A stretch of DNA of 64,000 bases from JAENVU01 sp046598395 (GCA_046598395.1 JBKJIQ010000001.1:13185-77184); one strand, 5' to 3'. Counted from the stretch's first letter, positions 44,342 through 52,092 are shown. Numbers and translations are program-made. The notes: generated from the sequence alone by a model not told the origin.

Positions 44342-45078
44342 CGGCTGGCGCTCGCGGGTCCGAGGTTGGCGCGAAACGACCAGATCTGATGTTCCAACTC
44401 GTAGCGCATCGCGTGGTCATGATCGGCCAGGGCGGCGGTGTGGCGGAGCGTGGCTTTGGTGCGCATCGAAAGTTCGCGGGGCACTTGCGCGGCGCGGGTG
44501 GCGAGGACCAGCGCCCGTTCGATCAGATCGGCGTCGTCCACGCATTCCCAAGCGAGCCCGACTGCGGCGGCACGCTCGCCAACGAGTCGCTCACCGAACA
44601 GGTTCATCGCCGCCGTTGCTTGGGGCCCGACAGCGCGGTCGAGCAGCCAGGTGTGGCCCCCGCCGGGGTGGATGCCAATTCGGAGAAAGCGTGCATCGAA
44701 GACCGCGCTCGTTCCCGCGATCCGTACGTCGCAGGCGAGGGCGAGGTTGCAACCAGCACCGACGGCAGCGCCGTTGACTGCGGCGATCGTGGGGAGCGGG
44801 GAATCGAGGATGCGCAGAAATCCGGAGTAAATGTCGCGAACGTCGGCCGGCTCTTCGGTGCCGTCGGCCATCGCGCGCAACGCGTGGACATCGGCACCCG
44901 AACAGAACGCGGGCGCGGCGCCGGTCACCACGATCGCGCCCACGGTCTCGTCGGCATCGAGCTCATCCATGGCGGAGACGATCTCGGCCACCAACGGCGC
45001 GGTCAAAGCGTTTCGGCGTTCTGGATCATCGAGGGTGAGGAGCGCGACCCGGCCGTGACGTTCAACGTGCAGTGTCAT
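44338..45078 (-). CDS. Enoyl-CoA hydratase/isomerase family protein
   Basis: 246 residues. Crotonase motifs: LDDPERRNALTAPL, AFCSGADVHALRAM and NGAAVGAGCNLALACD, then RIGIHPGGGHTWLL. The first canonical glutamate position reads ARFLRIG, so simple hydration is not assured. ATG at 45078. Two bases from the upstream epimerase gene, in a run of minus-strand genes. Confidence 0.86.
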   Translation of the reverse strand: MTLHVERHGRVALLTLDDPERRNALTAPLVAEIVSAMDELDADETVGAIVVTGAAPAFCSGADVHALRAMADGTEEPADVRDIYSGFLRILDSPLPTIAAVNGAAVGAGCNLALACDVRIAGTSAVFDARFLRIGIHPGGGHTWLLDRAVGPQATAAMNLFGERLVGERAAAVGLAWECVDDADLIERALVLATRAAQVPRELSMRTKATLRHTAALADHDHAMRYELEHQIWSFRANLGPASASR

Positions 45079-45080
45079 GT

Positions 45081-46118
45081 TCAGGTCTTCTCGCGGACGA
45101 CGGCGGGCGAGTGCCGGAAGAACGTCTCGACGTCTCGCTCGTACCGGTAGCTCGGCTGGCTGCTGCCTACTGCATCCTCGAGGCGCAGGCTGCGCGCAAA
45201 CGCGTCGACCGTTCCCGCGGTGGAGTAACCGTAACGGAACCCCGTTTCTTTGAATGCGCTGTTGTCCACGGCCCTGCCGTACCGGAGGAGACTCAGGATC
45301 TCCGGAGGCAGATCGAGGATCCGGGCAATCCGCAGCGGTTCCGCGGCCCATTGCGTGAGGATCGGGGGCAGCGGGATGCGGCGGCGACCCACGATCGCGC
45401 ACACTTCGCTCCATGGCAGCGATCCGTCGCCCGCCACGTTGAAGATGCCGGGCACGTCGTTGCGGGTGGCGTAGACGAGCGCGCCGGTCACGTCGGTCTC
45501 GTGGGTGAACTGGAGCCGTGGATCGAAGCCCAGAATCTCGGGCGCCACGGGCAGGCGCAACGCCTTGGAGAACGGCGTGGTCACGTCGTCGCCGAGCACA
45601 TTGGTGAAGCGGAGCTTGGTGACGGTCACGTGCGGGTTGTCGATCGCAAAGTCGCGCACGAACGACGCCGCTTCGAGCAACGAACGTTCCACCCGCGTGT
45701 GTGGCGCGCGCGTGCGCGGCATCGACTCGCGGAAGTAGTAGGGGTCCTTGAAGTTCGCTCCGTAGGTGAGGGTGGAACTCTTGACGATGACCTTGCGGAC
45801 CGGACTTCCCGCCGACCCGGCCGCGGCCAGCAGGTTCATCGTCCCGATGACGTTGATCTCATGGAGCGCACGGCCGGGAAGTTCGGTGGAGTCCACAATC
45901 AAGTGTGTATGCAGAATCGTGTCGACCTGGGTGGCGCGCACAATGCGATCGAGGATCGAGTAGTTCGAGTCCGACTTCACGAACTCGGTGCGCTCCAGGG
46001 GGAGTCGCGGTTCCTGGGTGTCGAGGCCCACGATCATCTCGACCTCGGGCAGCGCTTCGAGTTGTTGCGCGAGATGGCTTCCCCAGAAGGTGCCGAGTCC
46101 GGTGACGAGAACGCGCAT
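45081..46118 (-). CDS. NAD-dependent epimerase/dehydratase-like protein
   Basis: 345 residues. Rossmann start VLVTGLGTFWGSHLAQQL, SSTLTYGANF and a later ERSLLEAASFVRDFA. The YxxxK motif is not obvious, so it may be a non-catalytic or divergent member. Close to the mycobacterial-type NAD-epimerase protein found beside a PlsC-type acyltransferase. ATG at 46118 near AGA-rich spacing. Two bases to the neighbour downstream. Confidence 0.82.
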   Translation of the reverse strand: MRVLVTGLGTFWGSHLAQQLEALPEVEMIVGLDTQEPRLPLERTEFVKSDSNYSILDRIVRATQVDTILHTHLIVDSTELPGRALHEINVIGTMNLLAAAGSAGSPVRKVIVKSSTLTYGANFKDPYYFRESMPRTRAPHTRVERSLLEAASFVRDFAIDNPHVTVTKLRFTNVLGDDVTTPFSKALRLPVAPEILGFDPRLQFTHETDVTGALVYATRNDVPGIFNVAGDGSLPWSEVCAIVGRRRIPLPPILTQWAAEPLRIARILDLPPEILSLLRYGRAVDNSAFKETGFRYGYSTAGTVDAFARSLRLEDAVGSSQPSYRYERDVETFFRHSPAVVREKT

Positions 46119-46121
46119 GAT

Positions 46122-47132
46122 CTATCCGAACCAGACGCTGCGACGGGTGCGCAGCATGTCGTAGAGGGCGTCTTGAATCGTGTCGCGAATGCGATCGGAC
46201 TCGGCCATCACTTGCGCGCGCGGGTAGCGCTCCTGGTCGGGGGTGACGTCGAAATGCACCGGTGGCAGCACCCGCATGCGGAACTTCGAAGGGAAGTAGA
46301 TCCCTGCGCCGAGGGGACCAAACGCGAGCATGTTCGCGGTCACGGGAAAGTAGGGAAGGTTGGTGAGCGCGGCGATCCGTCGGCTCTTGAACAGGATGGG
46401 CATCGCTTCTTCATTGCCGACGACCGCGATCGGAATTACGGGCACGCCGGAACGCATCGCGATCTCGATGAAACCGGCCCGACCGAACCGGTGCAGCTTG
46501 TAGCGATCCCGATAGGTCTTGCCCGTTCCCTTGGTGCCTTCCGGGAACACGAGCACGAGTTGGCGGTCGTCGTGTAAGAGTCGGTACGCGTTGTCGGGAT
46601 GCGCAGCAACGCCGCCGAGCCGAGACCACATCGTGCCCACGTACGGGATGGCGCGAAACAGGTTCTCGGCGAGGCCATATACGGGGCGATCCAGTTCGGT
46701 CTCGATGCCGTGCATGATCACCGGTGCGTCAGCCGGAACCGCGCCTGCGTGGTTCGCGACGAGGAGCGCACCGCCATCGGTGGGGATGTGTTCGAGGCCC
46801 TCCCACTCGGCACGGAACCAGTACTTGTACATCGGGTCGTAGATGCGGCGGGCGATTTCGCGCATGTGGGCACTGCGGCCGAACGCATCCACGTCACCGC
46901 GCCGGATCTGCTGCTCCGCGGGTTGGAGATCGAGGCGTTCGGGCATTTCCCGGCGGTTCGGCCGGGGGGTGGCCACCAGCGCCACGCTGCGCGCGTGGAG
47001 TTCGTCGCCACCTCCGAGATCGATCACGGGGTCGCGCTCGGCCGTGCGCGTGGTCGCTACATCGTCGGGTTCGGACGGATCAGTCACCAGGGCTCCGGAC
47101 TGCGGTGCGGTGTCGTCGGATGAGGGGGCCAC
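46122..47132 (-). CDS. PlsC/DAGAT-type lysophospholipid acyltransferase
   Basis: 336 residues. A polar N-terminal region (1-85) precedes the acyltransferase domain: LLVANHAGAVPADAPV (His/Asp motif, longer spacing than usual), LVLVFPEGTKGTGKTY and AGFIEIAMRSGVPVIPIAVV. Transfers acyl groups to glycerolipids at the membrane. GTG at 47132. Adjacent (three bases) to the epimerase: a pairing common in actinobacteria. Confidence 0.87.
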   Translation of the reverse strand: MAPSSDDTAPQSGALVTDPSEPDDVATTRTAERDPVIDLGGGDELHARSVALVATPRPNRREMPERLDLQPAEQQIRRGDVDAFGRSAHMREIARRIYDPMYKYWFRAEWEGLEHIPTDGGALLVANHAGAVPADAPVIMHGIETELDRPVYGLAENLFRAIPYVGTMWSRLGGVAAHPDNAYRLLHDDRQLVLVFPEGTKGTGKTYRDRYKLHRFGRAGFIEIAMRSGVPVIPIAVVGNEEAMPILFKSRRIAALTNLPYFPVTANMLAFGPLGAGIYFPSKFRMRVLPPVHFDVTPDQERYPRAQVMAESDRIRDTIQDALYDMLRTRRSVWFG

Positions 47133-47196
47133 TGAGAGAGGAAACCGCGTTCCCGACCGTATTGCAACTCGGACCCTCTCGCACGGCGCCCCACGG

Positions 47197-48534
47197 TCAG
47201 GATGTCCGAAGTGTGCCGGTCACGGCCCAGGCATTGGTACCGAATCTGCGGACCAGTCCGTAACCGCGCAGGAGCATCCAGACCGTGAACGCGGCCCACA
47301 ACCCGGCCAGGGTCGGGTCGGCGCTCGCGAGCACAATGAGGAGTCCGCCGTAGACCGCGGAGGCCACGACCATCGCAGCGGCGAGATAGCGAGAATCGCC
47401 CGCGCCGATCAGGATGCCGTCGAGGACGAACACCACCGCGGCCACCGGCTGCAGGGCGGCGACGAACCAGAGGATCTGCTCCGCCTGGGCGCGCACCGCG
47501 GTGTCGTTGGTGAAGGGAACGACGAGCCACTGGCGGGTCGTGGCGACCACGATGCCGAACGCGATCCCCGCGATCACGCCCACCTCGATCATGCGGCGCG
47601 AGACGGAGCGGGCCATCACGGCATCACGCGCGCCGAGGTAGCGGCCGACCAGTGCCTGACCTGCGATCGCGATGGAGTCCAACGTGAGCGCGAGGAAAGT
47701 CCAGAGTTGAAATGCGATCTGATGGCCGGCGAGCGCCACGTTGGAGATGCGCGATGCCAGGGCCGTAGTTGCAAGGAGCGCGGCGAGAAGTGAGCCGGTG
47801 CGAAGAATGAGGTGACTGCCCACTACGGCAGTGGCGCGCATCCCTGCCGCGCGGGGCACGAGGCGTGCCTGCGCGGCGCGAGCGCGCCGGCCGATGATGG
47901 TGAGGAACACGATCGCGCTCAACGCTTGCGCGATGACCGTGCCCCAGGCGGAACCCGCGATGCCGGTATCGAAGCCGTAGACCAGGATAACCTCGAGGGC
48001 GAGGTTGATGACGTTCGCGCCGACCGCTACGTACAACGTGGTGCGCGTGTCTTGTACGCCGCGCAGGTAGCCCGCCGCTGCCAGCGCCACCAGAACGAAC
48101 GGTGCGCCGATGAGCGAGATTCGGAGGTACTCCCGCGCGTAGGGCGTGACACCGGCCGATGCTCCCATCACCTCGACGATGGCTGGCGTGGACGCGACCC
48201 CGATCGCGAGGAGTGCGATGCCGAGCCCGCCTGCGAGCCACACGCCGTCGATTCCGTGTTCGGCCGCGGCCTTGGTATTTTCCGCACCGATGTGGCGAGC
48301 CACGGTGCCAGTGGTGGAGTAGGCCAAGAAGTTGAAGATCCCGAAGACCGCGGTGAGCACGATCGCGGCGATGGCGATGCCGCCGAGCTGATCGGTCCCG
48401 AGGTGACCGACGATCGCAGTATCGGCGAGCAGGTACAGCGGCTCGGCGATCAGCGCGCCCAAGGCGGGAACCGCGAGCCGAAGGATCTCTCGGTCATGGG
48501 GGTTCCGCCATCTCGTTGGCTTGACGGGTTCCAC
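47197..48534 (-). CDS. MATE-family efflux transporter (DinF-like)
   Basis: About 445 residues with 12 hydrophobic spans: LRLAVPALGALIAEPLYLLA, LAYSTTGTVARHIGAEN, AGYLRGVQDTRTTLYVAVGA and ALVGRYLGARDA. Exports cations or toxic compounds against Na+ or H+. The start is ambiguous: GTG 48534 (with GAGAG eight bases before) is preferred, GTG 48549 is possible. Further upstream the frame runs through repeats and a tRNA and is not coding. Confidence 0.85.
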   Translation of the reverse strand: MEPVKPTRWRNPHDREILRLAVPALGALIAEPLYLLADTAIVGHLGTDQLGGIAIAAIVLTAVFGIFNFLAYSTTGTVARHIGAENTKAAAEHGIDGVWLAGGLGIALLAIGVASTPAIVEVMGASAGVTPYAREYLRISLIGAPFVLVALAAAGYLRGVQDTRTTLYVAVGANVINLALEVILVYGFDTGIAGSAWGTVIAQALSAIVFLTIIGRRARAAQARLVPRAAGMRATAVVGSHLILRTGSLLAALLATTALASRISNVALAGHQIAFQLWTFLALTLDSIAIAGQALVGRYLGARDAVMARSVSRRMIEVGVIAGIAFGIVVATTRQWLVVPFTNDTAVRAQAEQILWFVAALQPVAAVVFVLDGILIGAGDSRYLAAAMVVASAVYGGLLIVLASADPTLAGLWAAFTVWMLLRGYGLVRRFGTNAWAVTGTLRTS

Positions 48535-48563
48535 CGCCCACTCTCTCACCCCGGCTGCGAGTC

Positions 48564-48594
48564 GGGCCTCGGGTTTCGGGCCTCGGGTTTCGGG
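48564..48594 (-). repeat. 14-bp direct repeat near the MATE start
   Basis: GGGCCTCGGGTTTC occurs twice in tandem (48564, 48578) and begins a third time. Read on the minus strand it is CCCGAAACCCGAGGC-like, close to the glmU-tail repeat. It lies in the spacer between the MATE gene and the divergent hypothetical gene. Confidence 0.75.
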
Positions 48595-48648
48595 CGACTG
48601 GCGTGCGTCCGAAGTCTCATGGTCACACCGTCGTGAGACGCTGCGAGG

Positions 48649-49029
48649 GTGGACGGAGTGGCGGCGACCAGTTTTGCGACGATGGCTCGGTTCCTCGCGG
48701 CCGAGAGCCGGGCGGCCGGCCTCGTGGTCCCGGCATTCCGGAGTCCGCCTCGGGTTGCCGGTGTGGCCCGGACGATCCGCCGGTTCGGTGATGGTGCGGT
48801 GGTGGCAATCCGGATCCGTGGCCGCGCCGCGGATGAGGTAGCGGCCGACATGATCGAGGGCATCGTGGTGTGTAACGAGCTCGATCCGTTGGTAGCCGAC
48901 GGTGTGCGCCGTCGCTTGCGAGCCGCCGTTGCGCCGGTGGACATCGATCTCACCACGGACCTTCCCGCAGGTGGCCCTATCCTCGGCGTGCACGCCCGGA
49001 TGGCGGAACGGCAGACGCAGGCGGCTTAA
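48649..49029 (+). CDS. Conserved actinobacterial protein of unknown function; 3' end inside tRNA-Leu
   Basis: 126 residues: TSFATMARFLAAESRAAGLV, VPAFRSPPRVAGVARTIRRF and GRAADEVAADMIEGIVVCNE. I recognise this as a small conserved actinobacterial hypothetical; function unknown. The last 12 codons lie inside the tRNA-Leu gene, and its TAA stop (49027-49029) is exactly the UAA anticodon of that tRNA. The C-terminus may therefore be a makeshift one. GTG at 48649. Alternatively it stops only because the tRNA locus was placed there. Confidence 0.65.
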   Translation: MDGVAATSFATMARFLAAESRAAGLVVPAFRSPPRVAGVARTIRRFGDGAVVAIRIRGRAADEVAADMIEGIVVCNELDPLVADGVRRRLRAAVAPVDIDLTTDLPAGGPILGVHARMAERQTQAA

Positions 49030-49079
49030 ACCCGCCGGCTCCGTAATGGAGCGTGAGGGTTCGAATCCCTCTCCGGGCA
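48994..49079 (+). tRNA. tRNA-Leu(UAA)
   Basis: 86 nt, long variable arm (class II). Acceptor GCCCGGA/TCCGGGC, discriminator A at 49079. Anticodon stem GGCGG/CCGCC with loop CTTAAAC, giving UAA at 49027-49029. T arm GAGGGTTCGAATCCCTC. No encoded CCA. Its 3' 38 bp recur at 51970-52007, marking it as an island integration site. Confidence 0.93.
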
Positions 49080-49080
49080 C
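49043..49080 (+). repeat. attL-like copy: 3' end of tRNA-Leu, 38 bp
   Basis: GTAATGGAGCGTGAGGGTTC followed by the rest of the tRNA 3' end to 49080. Identical over 38 bp to 51970-52007, and similarity continues past it (CTGAACAGCACTT-T/A-TAGGTTCG). This is the form of att sites made by tRNA-targeting site-specific recombinases. Confidence 0.8.
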
Positions 49081-49143
49081 GCTGAACAGCACTTTTAGGT
49101 TCGCCGGGGAACGCGGAGAGTCTCTCCGGCGTGCATTTGCTCT

Positions 49144-49214
49144 CGCCTTGCTAACGACTCAGCGCTGCGCAGCCGGGATCGGCAGACGCGGTGGACGACC
49201 GGGGACGCGAAGTC
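49144..49214 (+). repeat. 71-bp imperfect direct repeat, left copy
   Basis: Starts CGCCTTGCTAACGACTCAGC and ends CGCGAAGTC. The partner is at 51844-51915; the first about 22 bp match with one inserted base, the last 9-10 match, and the middle is looser (ACGCG, GGAC, GG conserved). Both copies lie 54-64 bp inside the tRNA 3' repeats. Confidence 0.65.
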
Positions 49215-49290
49215 GCCCAATTTGATGCTCCGGATTCGTGGTCTCACCGTCGATGTACCCTGACGTACGAGGAAATGAAGGGAGCCGGTC

Positions 49291-49485
49291 ATGACTTCAA
49301 CCATCACGGACCAGTCCGACAACATCATGAGCCGTGACGATGTGCTTCGTCTCCTCGACGAACAAGCGCGTCAATTCATCGGCATGACCGGCGAGCAGTT
49401 CATCGATGCTGCGCGCGCTGGGACACTTCCGGATCATCCGATGGTTGCTCACCTTTGCCTGCTGGCGGGTGAGGGAGCCTGTTAG
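49291..49485 (+). CDS. Small antitoxin-like protein of the tRNA-Leu island
   Basis: 64 residues: MTSTITDQSDNIMSRDDVLR then LLDEQARQFIGMTGEQFIDA and GTLPDHPMVAHLCLLAGEG. The helical 'MTGEQFIDAARAG' pattern is that of short acidic antitoxin-like partners found beside a larger H-x-H protein. AAGGGAG lies seven bases before the ATG at 49291. TAG at 49483-49485. The partner follows in broken form. The functional name is inference. Confidence 0.55.
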   Translation: MTSTITDQSDNIMSRDDVLRLLDEQARQFIGMTGEQFIDAARAGTLPDHPMVAHLCLLAGEGAC

Positions 49486-50152
49486 GTCGGACGCCGACGC
49501 TCGCCGTCGGTACGTCCACCATCTCAATATCTCACTGAGCTGCGTAACGTCTTCGACGATCTGGCGAGTTGGCGAAGCGAGCGCGCCGGGCTGTTGGCTT
49601 CTCCTCTTCAGCTCGACACCGATCAGGCTCTCCCGTGGTCCTGAGCAACGGGCGCTCTACCTCAACGGAACCCAGGTGTTCCACTATGCCGACGACCCGC
49701 GGTACCCCGGCGAGCGGAAAGTCGTGACCGACGAGTACGCCTACACGTTGGCCGAGGACGAAGCTCTGACGGACGAACTGTTCGGGTGGCATTGGCAACC
49801 CGCGCACGGGCATCCGGATCCACACATCCACGTTGGATATCCGAATCCTTCCTACCCGCGTTCGACGAAGTGGCACGTTCCTGGAGGCCGCGTCGCCTTC
49901 GAGCAGGTGCTCGCCTTCGCGATCCACGAACTGGGGGTGCAGCCCGTGCTTGAGGATACGGCCGCGGTGCTCGAAGAAAGCTCTCACTCTTCCGGCGGTT
50001 CGCGACGTGGGGAGTACCGACTCCGCCTCCGGAGTAGAGCGATCTGTCGGTCTGGCCGTGGGGCGTCTCTTGGGGTGCGCCGTCGACGCGCCGCGGTCGG
50101 GAGGGCGTGTCCATCGAAACGGTCGCGGTGTGAGCGCTGCTCGCTCGAATAA
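49486..50152 (+). pseudogene. Frameshifted partner of the antitoxin-like gene
   Basis: Two frames carry the pieces of one protein. The first (to a TGA near 49645) reads QYLTELRNVFDDLASWRSER then AGLLASPLQLD. The second, from about 49640, reads QRALYLNGTQVFHYADDPRY, VVTDEYAYTLAEDEALTDEL, DPHIHVGYPNPSYPRSTKWH, VPGGRVAFEQVLAFAIHELG. The H-x-H plus K-W-H-x-P-x-G-R-V layout is the C-terminus of proteins paired with small antitoxin-like genes in actinobacteria. One base was lost or gained around 49635-49645. No ATG/GTG/TTG start remains in the first frame after the antitoxin stop. The similarity ends near 50000. Confidence 0.6.
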
Positions 50153-50204
50153 TGTCGTCAAGTGGAGCGGTGCTGAGAGTGTCGTGCGGTCGCAGGGTGG
50201 TGCG

Positions 50205-51167
50205 GTGAAGTCTTTCGATGAGCTTTCGCCTCGCGGGCAGCGCGAGCGCATGCGGCAGTTCGGCCGTCGCGCACTTGCTCCATACGGGATCGACGCCGAC
50301 GTCGATCTGAGGTTTGTCGCCGCCTCGTTCAACACCATCTTTCGAGTGCACCAGAATCCTCGCAGCGCGGCTCTGCGGATCGGACCTCGGGAGCGGATAC
50401 ACGCCGAACGCACCGAGTTCGTTGAAGCGGCATGGATACGGGCGCTGAGAGCAGACAAGGTCGCGCAGCCGCCGGATGTGATCGAAACCCGGGACGGCTT
50501 GCCCGTGTCCTCCTGTTCGATGCCGGGTGTGCCCGCCGCACGTTCCTGCATGCTGTTCGAGTGGGTGCCTGGCGTGACGTTGAGCAAGAGGATCACTGGC
50601 GAACGTTTGCGGGGTATGGGGCAACTCTCGGCAAGGTTGCACCAGCACGGAGCTGGTATGTCGCCTTCGGTCCAACGGTCGGTGCTCGTAGCTGACCGAG
50701 TTCTTTACTGGGGTGTTGAGAATCGTCTCCACGAGCTCGGACCGGCGATGCTCGAGGCCTTCGACCGTGCCACCGCGAGCATCGAAGAGCTTTGGGCTTC
50801 TCCGCCGAGCGCTCCGCAGCTCCTCCATGGTGATCTCACGCCGCACAACGTGATGGTCGACGGAGATCGCCTGATCCCGATCGACTTCCAGGACGCTGTC
50901 TGGGGTCTCGACGTGCAGGACTTGGCGCTGACCTTGGTGTCATTGGAGCACGTCGACAGTTCAGATGATCTCCGCGCCGCTTTCCGGTTGGGCTACGAGT
51001 CGGTTCGACCGTGGCCCGACCTTTCTCCGGAGCTGCTCGCCACTCTTTGCGCAGCGCGGCGTCTTCATCAGCTCAACCTGTCTCTGACGCGTCGCAAACC
51101 GGGCCTTGATGTGTTCGTCGCTCGCATGCAGGGTCTCATCGAGCGTTGGCTACGTACGCCCGCGTGA
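50205..51167 (+). CDS. Aminoglycoside phosphotransferase (APH)-family kinase-like protein
   Basis: 320 residues. Kinase-like motifs: LFEWVPGVTLS, the Brenner motif LLHGDLTPHNVMVDGDRLI and the DFG-type metal site PIDFQDAVWGLD, then LTLVSLEHVD. Such enzymes phosphorylate antibiotics, choline, homoserine or other small alcohols; the substrate cannot be guessed. The GTG at 50205 gives a good start (KSFDELSPRGQ). The TGA (51165-51167) lies inside a 26-bp sequence repeated at 51340, so the C-terminus may have been created by a recombination event. Confidence 0.75.
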   Translation: MKSFDELSPRGQRERMRQFGRRALAPYGIDADVDLRFVAASFNTIFRVHQNPRSAALRIGPRERIHAERTEFVEAAWIRALRADKVAQPPDVIETRDGLPVSSCSMPGVPAARSCMLFEWVPGVTLSKRITGERLRGMGQLSARLHQHGAGMSPSVQRSVLVADRVLYWGVENRLHELGPAMLEAFDRATASIEELWASPPSAPQLLHGDLTPHNVMVDGDRLIPIDFQDAVWGLDVQDLALTLVSLEHVDSSDDLRAAFRLGYESVRPWPDLSPELLATLCAARRLHQLNLSLTRRKPGLDVFVARMQGLIERWLRTPA

Positions 51168-51184
51168 ACTGCGACGAGAAGCAC
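51159..51184 (+). repeat. 26-bp repeat at the APH 3' end, second copy at 51340-51365
   Basis: CCCGCGTGAACTGCGACGAG then AAGCAC, differing from 51340-51365 by one base. In reverse the sequence encodes VLLVAVHAG of a methyltransferase, so the copy at the APH end is a methyltransferase scrap. Confidence 0.75.
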
Positions 51185-51232
51185 ATCGATCCCGTACGCA
51201 CGTCGGTGCAGTTCTCTCCCGACGCCGACGCC

Positions 51233-51632
51233 CAGGCACCGATTGCACCCGGAACGATGCGGTCGCCAACTGCGATGTGAGTTCCGCCTCGGTGTAGCAC
51301 GTCGCGGTGATGCCCGGTGCTGGCTCGAATTGACCCCCACCCGCGTGAACCGCGACGAGAAGCACGCCGTCGCTGGCAAGCACGTGCCGGAACTCGCGCA
51401 ATCCTGACTGCAGCTCGGATCGTGGCAGGTGTTGGAGGACACAGAAGGCGAAGACGCCGGCAGCCGATTCGGTCTTGAAGGGCAACGCGCGAAGATCTGC
51501 CGCCGAGACCGTGATGCCGTGGACACCGTGCGCAATGGCAAGCATCGCCGGCGCGAGGTCGATGCCGATCACATCGACGCCGCGCCGCGCGAGATAGCGG
51601 CCGACACCGCCAGGTCCGCGCCCGGTCCCCGG
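51233..51632 (-). pseudogene. Class I SAM methyltransferase, fragment
   Basis: Reads GPGGVGRYLARRGVDVIGID, LAPAMLAIAHGVHGITVSAA, VFAFCVLQHLPRSELQSGLR, VLASDGVLLVAVHAGGGQFE. The SAM-binding start (usually D-x-G-C-G) is cut at the GPGG, and the C-terminal end is not of family type. The 5' boundary at about 51632 abuts an ankyrin fragment on the other strand. No start codon belongs to the original protein. Confidence 0.7.
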
Positions 51633-51843
51633 CACTGGCTACCGCCTACTCCATGCCGCTGCCGCTGCCGCGGCCGGCAGCGCGGCGCTGATCGACGTGC
51701 TGCTCGCTGCCGGAGCACGTCCGACGGGTAGGACTCTCGATGGGAGAACCGCAATCGACCTTGCCGATGGGGCGGGCTGTGCCGACTGTGTTCGCCTGCT
51801 CCGCGCCGCATTGGATCAACCGAGCTCGCCTCCCGGCGGCTAA
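51631..51843 (+). pseudogene. Ankyrin-repeat protein, C-terminal fragment
   Basis: An open frame of about 70 codons reads TGYRLLHAAAAAAGSAALID, VLLAAGARPTGRTLDGRTAI, DLADGAGCADCVRLLRAALD and ends at TAA 51841-51843. The LLHAAA..GSAALIDVLLAAGA and DGRTAIDLA segments are ankyrin repeats. It has no start codon and begins exactly where the methyltransferase fragment ends, so it is a joined relic. Confidence 0.65.
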
Positions 51844-51915
51844 CGCCTTGCTAACGAACTCAGCGCGACGCGCTCGCGCGGCGCATACGCGACGGACAGG
51901 TGGTCGCGCGAAGTC
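51844..51915 (+). repeat. 72-bp imperfect direct repeat, right copy
   Basis: Starts CGCCTTGCTAACGAACTCAG and ends CGCGAAGTC. Partner of 49144-49214; see there. It lies 54 bp left of the second tRNA 3' copy. Confidence 0.65.
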
Positions 51916-51969
51916 CCTATTCAGGCGCGCGCCGTAGACGTACGGGCCGCGGCATAAACCCGCGGACTC

Positions 51970-52007
51970 GTAATGGAGCGTGAGGGTTCGAATCCCTCTC
52001 CGGGCAC
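51970..52007 (+). repeat. attR-like copy of the tRNA-Leu 3' end
   Basis: The 38-bp tRNA-Leu 3' end appears here without a 5' half. Upstream, similarity to the tRNA fades but keeps an anticodon stem with compensated pairs (CCGCGG-CATAAAC-CCGCGG, about 51946-51965); the base at U33 is A, so it cannot serve as a normal tRNA. GCCCGGA is absent, so it is a 5'-truncated remnant. Confidence 0.75.
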
Positions 52008-52092
52008 CTGAACAGCACTTATAGGTTCGGCACAATGGGATTTACGTTCCGGGGCTCGATCGGCCGCAACGGCGTGCGGCTACCGTCTGCAT

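Noticed and set aside
48550..49092. Extended N-terminus of the MATE transporter
   Set aside because: The extension would cover the direct repeats, the opposite-strand gene and tRNA-Leu; MATE proteins begin near GTG 48534.
49144..51915. Integron attC sites
   Set aside because: GCTAAC occurs near the left end of each repeat, but no matching inverse core (GTTRRRY) at the other end and no palindromic pairing between ends.
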